8,367 nt of DNA. Origin: JBFLYE01 sp040756715 [NCBI: bacterium] (GTDB lineage: Bacteria > UBA9089 > UBA9088). The notes under the pieces are model-generated. The model had not been told where the DNA came from and searched no databases. It worked only from the letters and a program-made list of their open reading frames with translations. The stretch is taken from assembly GCA_040756715.1 (NCBI GenBank), contig JBFLYE010000129.1, positions 7,305 through 15,671 on the forward strand. The letters are read 5' to 3'. The position numbers and the translations under genes are program-made. Below are positions 5,267-8,367 of the stretch, piece by piece (the first letter of the stretch is position 1; each line of letters opens with the position of its first letter).

Positions 5267-6960
5267 TTTTCTCCAAAGAAGAATGTTTTTTTAAGCTTAA
5301 AATATGTTTTATCGGAATAGATTTCTTTGCAAAGAGAAGAATCTACCCAGCTATCCAGATATCCTTCACCTGTAAGGGGTAAAACAATATAAGCTATCTT
5401 ATTTTCCTTGCACCATTTATATAAAGAAACCAAATCCATATCTTTTAAAAAAGGCTTTCTTATCCAATTTCTCTCTTTTATTCTATATTTAGCAAGGTAG
5501 AAGTATGAAGGTTCGCAACCCATTGGTGCATATATTTTTTTATCTTTTAGATTCTCTTTTATGTAAAAAATTGTCTTTCTATAAGGAAGGATACCAAAGC
5601 CTGCAGTCCATTTCCTGCTTTTATAATTAGATAGATTAAGGAGCAATGGGGAGGAAGAAAATATTGCCTGATAGAGCATAATAAGGATAAGCAAAAAGAG
5701 AAACAACCTTCTTTTTAGTTGGGCAATCCCTACGGAAAGGATAATAGCAAGGATAAGGTAATATGGCTGAGCATGGCGAATACTTCCTAAACCCCATGTT
5801 GATGAGATGAATATATAGTAAAGGAGGAAAAAAGAGAGGAATAAAACCCTAAATCTTTTTAAAAAGAAAAAGGAGGCAATGACAAACAAGGTAATAAATG
5901 GTCCAAGGGAAACCCAAATTTGTTTTGCATTTAAAAGGAGAAGCCCTGGATCTTCTATCCAAGAAAAGGACAGATTTGCATTTCTATATTGATAAGAAAC
6001 GATGATAAATGGAAAACCAAAAAGGAAGGGAATAAGGGAATATTTTAAAACAGAGATTGATATCTTTCCCTTTATTCTCAAAACAAGGAGGATAAATAGA
6101 AACAAGAACAAAATCTTTCTTTCATAAAGCAATCCTATTCCCAAAATAGACATAGAGTAAAAGAAACTTTGCTCCTTGTTATCCAAGAGAAAACAGAGAA
6201 AATAATAGAAAGAAGCAGTGGTAAAGAAAAGCTCACCTGGTGCAAGTCCACAGAGGTTTGTGAAATTGAAAAGTGTTGGAAAGAATATGGTAATTAAAAA
6301 TCCACAGACAAAAGAAAAACTATCCTTTTTCAAAAGAATAAGCTGGGTTATCTTTCCCACATATATTCCCGCTAAAGAAAGGAGGAAAAACTGGATAAAA
6401 TTACCCACCCATTCATTTATTCCAAAAAATATATATCCTAAAAGATAAAGGGTCTTAGGAATGGGAGGATGGCGGAAGAGAGGGTCTGGCTTACCTATAC
6501 TTGTAAGAGGAAGAAAGAGAATTACAAAAATAGAAAGGGATATTCCAAAAATAAATAAAAGATGCCATATTTTTCTTTGTTTTCCAGAGATGTAAAGATA
6601 AGTAATAATAAAAACAAAAGCAGATGAAATAACCAAAATCCAGCGAGGAATATAAAAATATATATTAGAAAGAAGTAAGGCGGGAATATTAATATATGTT
6701 TGAAAATCCTCTAATGTTGGAATAGGAAGCATCCAGAAATATAGATGGCAGAGTATGGCAAGAAAGAAAGGGATGAGTAGATATTTAAGATAAGGAATAG
6801 AGATATAGATAGGTTCTTGCTTTGGAAGAATCTTAGTTAAAATCCAAAAGAGCAGAAGATAGAGAGAAAAAAGAAAAAATTTTGTTTTTATCCCTCCAAT
6901 ATAATAAGAGGGGTAGATGAGATAAGAATAAAAAAAGACAAAAAGGAGCAATCTTCTCAT
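5239..6960 (-). CDS. Polytopic membrane protein, probable GT-C (GT39/ArnT-like) glycosyltransferase
   Basis: This is a 573-residue protein with roughly a dozen hydrophobic segments up to about residue 436 and a soluble C-terminal part of about 135 residues. The best family clue is RHPPIPKTLYLLGYIFFG (163-180) followed by a long hydrophobic helix, which matches the HPPL...LFG pattern after the first outer loop of PMT/ArnT-type enzymes. Those enzymes transfer a sugar from a polyprenyl-phosphate donor on the outer face of the membrane. The acidic catalytic pair is unclear: E84-D85 and D159 are candidates, and there are more hydrophobic segments before HPP than usual. The tail (GCEPSYFYLAKYRI and onward) is like those of GT39 proteins. 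It starts at ATG with AAGGAG 11 bases upstream, rather far. It follows the methyltransferase-GT2 gene by 28 bases and overlaps envC. Acceptor unknown; a flippase-like or unrelated membrane protein is less likely. Confidence 0.7.
   Translation of the reverse strand: MRRLLLFVFFYSYLIYPSYYIGGIKTKFFLFSLYLLLFWILTKILPKQEPIYISIPYLKYLLIPFFLAILCHLYFWMLPIPTLEDFQTYINIPALLLSNIYFYIPRWILVISSAFVFIITYLYISGKQRKIWHLLFIFGISLSIFVILFLPLTSIGKPDPLFRHPPIPKTLYLLGYIFFGINEWVGNFIQFFLLSLAGIYVGKITQLILLKKDSFSFVCGFLITIFFPTLFNFTNLCGLAPGELFFTTASFYYFLCFLLDNKEQSFFYSMSILGIGLLYERKILFLFLFILLVLRIKGKISISVLKYSLIPFLFGFPFIIVSYQYRNANLSFSWIEDPGLLLLNAKQIWVSLGPFITLFVIASFFFLKRFRVLFLSFFLLYYIFISSTWGLGSIRHAQPYYLILAIILSVGIAQLKRRLFLFLLILIMLYQAIFSSSPLLLNLSNYKSRKWTAGFGILPYRKTIFYIKENLKDKKIYAPMGCEPSYFYLAKYRIKERNWIRKPFLKDMDLVSLYKWCKENKIAYIVLPLTGEGYLDSWVDSSLCKEIYSDKTYFKLKKTFFFGENCLFLSEIR
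5271..5274 (-). promoter_or_regulatory. Shine-Dalgarno for the TTG start of envC
   Basis: GGAG on the minus strand lies four bases before TTG at 5266-5264, inside the coding end of the GT-C gene. The spacing is short but usable. It supports the TTG start, which gives the basic-then-hydrophobic signal peptide. Confidence 0.5.
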
Positions 6961-6988
6961 ATTTTTAGCTTCTCCTTCCCTCTGTTAA

Positions 6989-8367
6989 CTATAGTTTAAA
7001 TTTTTTAAGGCCAATAAAAGCCATCCTTAAAAGCAAAAGTCCATGTCTAAATCTTTGTATCTTTATCTTTCCATATGTCCTTGGTTTATATCTTACGGGA
7101 ATCTCAACAATTTTAAGATTTAATTTTGCTGCCCCAAAAAAAAGATCAAAGTCTCCAAATGGGTCAAAATCCCCAAAAAATCTTTGATTTTCTTTAATTC
7201 TTTCATAATCCCTTTTAAATAAAACCTTTGTTCCACAAAGGGTATCTGTAATCCTTTGCTCAAGAATGAATGAAAACATTAAACCAAAGGCTCTATTAGC
7301 TATCTTGTTTAAAAATCTCATTGAATCCTTCTCTAATGGATAAACCAACCTTGAACCATTGATAAACTCACCCTTTCCTTCGGAAATGACAAGATAGAAT
7401 TTTGACAGCTCTTCAGGAGGAACAGTAAGGTCAGAATCCAAGATAAATAAAATATCCCCTGATGCGCTATCTAAACCCTTCATTACTGCATCCTTCTTAC
7501 CAACCCTATCTTGAAAAATAAGCTTGATATTCTTCTCTGGATAAAGCCTTATCATCTCCTCAATCTTTTCAATTGTTCCATCCGTAGAATGGCCATCAAT
7601 AAAGATAAGCTCGGTTTCTTTTCCCATTTTAGGTGTTCTTTTTACCGCACCCTCTATATTTCCCGCCTCATTTTTTGTCGGGATAATTACTGAGCAGGTA
7701 TAATCTTTTAATTCTATCTTTCTACTCCCTTCTTTTGCCACAACATATTCTATCAAACAGAGGTTTTTTATCAAAGGAAGATAGGCAAAGCACCTATTGA
7801 AAATAAAAGAAATAAGAGGAAGGAATTTAGGAAAAAGAAGCCTATAGCCAGACCTTATTACCTCATAGCCATTTAGAATCAAAAGGTTTTCTATATCACT
7901 TAAACAAAGCCAGTTTTGGTGATATTCCTTCATCTTTAAACCCAATATTTCACCAATTTTTAGAATAGGCTCCCAAAGGTAATTGTAATAGGTAATAATT
8001 ATCCTTGTTTCCGGCTTGGTTACCTTTTGCAATTCCCGAAATGCCTGCCAGACATCATCCAAATGGCCAATAAGATCAGACATAATCACATAGTCAAATT
8101 TCTCATTTATATGTAAATCTTCTGCATCATCCACAAGGAATTCATATTTGGGGTACTTATTTCTTGCTATCCTTATCATTTCGGTTGAAAAATCTATTCC
8201 AACCCCCCTTTTTGGTTTAAGCTGGCCAATAAAATCTCCCGTTGAACAGCCAATTTCTAAAATTGATGAATTAGGTGGGATAATAAATTTAAACAGCCTT
8301 TCTATCTCTTGGTAGTAATATTTATTTTTCCTTTTCCACTTATCCCTCTCTGTTGCAATTTTATCAA
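6989..8367 (-). CDS. Fusion of class I SAM methyltransferase and GT2 glycosyltransferase (5' end missing)
   Basis: The frame stays open to the right edge, giving 458 visible residues; an internal ATG at 8179 would cut off the SAM-binding motif and is not the start. Residues are numbered from the edge. ILEIGCSTG (35-43) is methyltransferase motif I, with D58 of GVGID the likely ribose-binding acid, and FDYVIMSDLIGHLDD follows. From about 222 a GT2 domain begins: CSVIIPTKNEAGNIEGAV, FIDGHSTDGT, the DSD metal/nucleotide motif (310-312), DTLCGTKVLFKRD (about 374), GDFDPFGDFDLFFGAAK and PVRYKPRTYGKIKI near the end. This resembles dolichol/polyprenyl-phosphate mannose synthase-type GT2 enzymes. The likely role is making a lipid-linked or directly transferred sugar in the cytoplasm, with methylation of a related intermediate. 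It could feed the GT-C protein encoded 28 bases downstream (inference). Perhaps 20-40 N-terminal residues are missing. The operon promoter lies outside the window. Confidence 0.9.
   Translation of the reverse strand, partial: DKIATERDKWKRKNKYYYQEIERLFKFIIPPNSSILEIGCSTGDFIGQLKPKRGVGIDFSTEMIRIARNKYPKYEFLVDDAEDLHINEKFDYVIMSDLIGHLDDVWQAFRELQKVTKPETRIIITYYNYLWEPILKIGEILGLKMKEYHQNWLCLSDIENLLILNGYEVIRSGYRLLFPKFLPLISFIFNRCFAYLPLIKNLCLIEYVVAKEGSRKIELKDYTCSVIIPTKNEAGNIEGAVKRTPKMGKETELIFIDGHSTDGTIEKIEEMIRLYPEKNIKLIFQDRVGKKDAVMKGLDSASGDILFILDSDLTVPPEELSKFYLVISEGKGEFINGSRLVYPLEKDSMRFLNKIANRAFGLMFSFILEQRITDTLCGTKVLFKRDYERIKENQRFFGDFDPFGDFDLFFGAAKLNLKIVEIPVRYKPRTYGKIKIQRFRHGLLLLRMAFIGLKKFKL

Noticed and set aside
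4443-5294. Plus-strand open frames of 157 and 118 codons, rich in F and S, looking like membrane proteins
   Set aside because: They are the antisense of the lysine/glutamate-rich EnvC coiled coil, whose codons read as F/L/S on the other strand.
7140-7190. Tandem repeat encoding FGDFD twice in the GT2 domain
   Set aside because: This GDFDPFGDFDL pattern is, as I recall, a normal conserved segment of this GT2 subfamily, not a recent duplication.
6989-8179. Stand-alone gene starting at ATG 8179
   Set aside because: The frame continues upstream to the edge and contains the SAM motif I, so this ATG is internal.

Overview
The window is almost entirely coding: seven genes, two of them cut by the window edges, with only about 144 non-coding bases in 8,367. 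The DNA is AT-rich, uses many AGA/AGG/ATA codons, and has TTG starts and overlapping genes. EnvC-like, GT-C and carbamoyltransferase proteins fit a bacterium with a surface polysaccharide and an EnvC-type division apparatus. The style resembles uncultivated candidate-phylum genomes (Omnitrophota and similar lineages), but that placement is a guess. I see no rRNA, tRNA, CRISPR array, insertion sequence or phage gene.

Layout. (1) Bases 1-2082, minus strand: a three-gene operon transcribed leftwards. It encodes a 71-residue SxtJ-like membrane protein, a membrane-anchored SGNH/GDSL-family protein, and a NodU/CmcH/SxtI-type O-carbamoyltransferase whose C-terminal half lies beyond the left edge. 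The junctions are a TTGA stop/start overlap and a 13-base overlap. (2) Bases 2083-2177: a 95-base divergent promoter region. Two extended -10 TATAAT boxes and their -35 hexamers are arranged symmetrically around base 2128, and each -10 is so close to its start codon that both transcripts should be leaderless or nearly so. (3) Bases 2178-4132, plus strand: ruvB (Holliday-junction branch-migration motor), joined by an ATGA overlap to a PP-loop ATPase of the ThiI/MnmA-like tRNA thiolation type. (4) Bases 4154-8367, minus strand: an operon entering from the right. It encodes a methyltransferase-GT2 fusion (5' end missing), a polytopic GT-C-like glycosyltransferase, and an EnvC-like murein hydrolase activator whose gene overlaps the GT-C gene by 28 bases. 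It converges on the PP-loop gene with only 21 bases between the stops.

How the genes fit together (inference): the outer operons both look concerned with envelope glycans. The GT2 domain probably makes or uses a polyprenyl-linked sugar, the GT-C protein probably transfers such a sugar on the outer face of the membrane, and the carbamoyltransferase/SGNH/small-membrane-protein set probably decorates a glycan or small molecule with carbamoyl and perhaps acyl groups. EnvC ties the right-hand operon to peptidoglycan splitting at division. The ruvB pair is housekeeping (recombination plus RNA modification). The most notable features are the symmetric promoter region with leaderless starts, the sxtI/J/L-like cassette, and the three-cysteine PP-loop enzyme.
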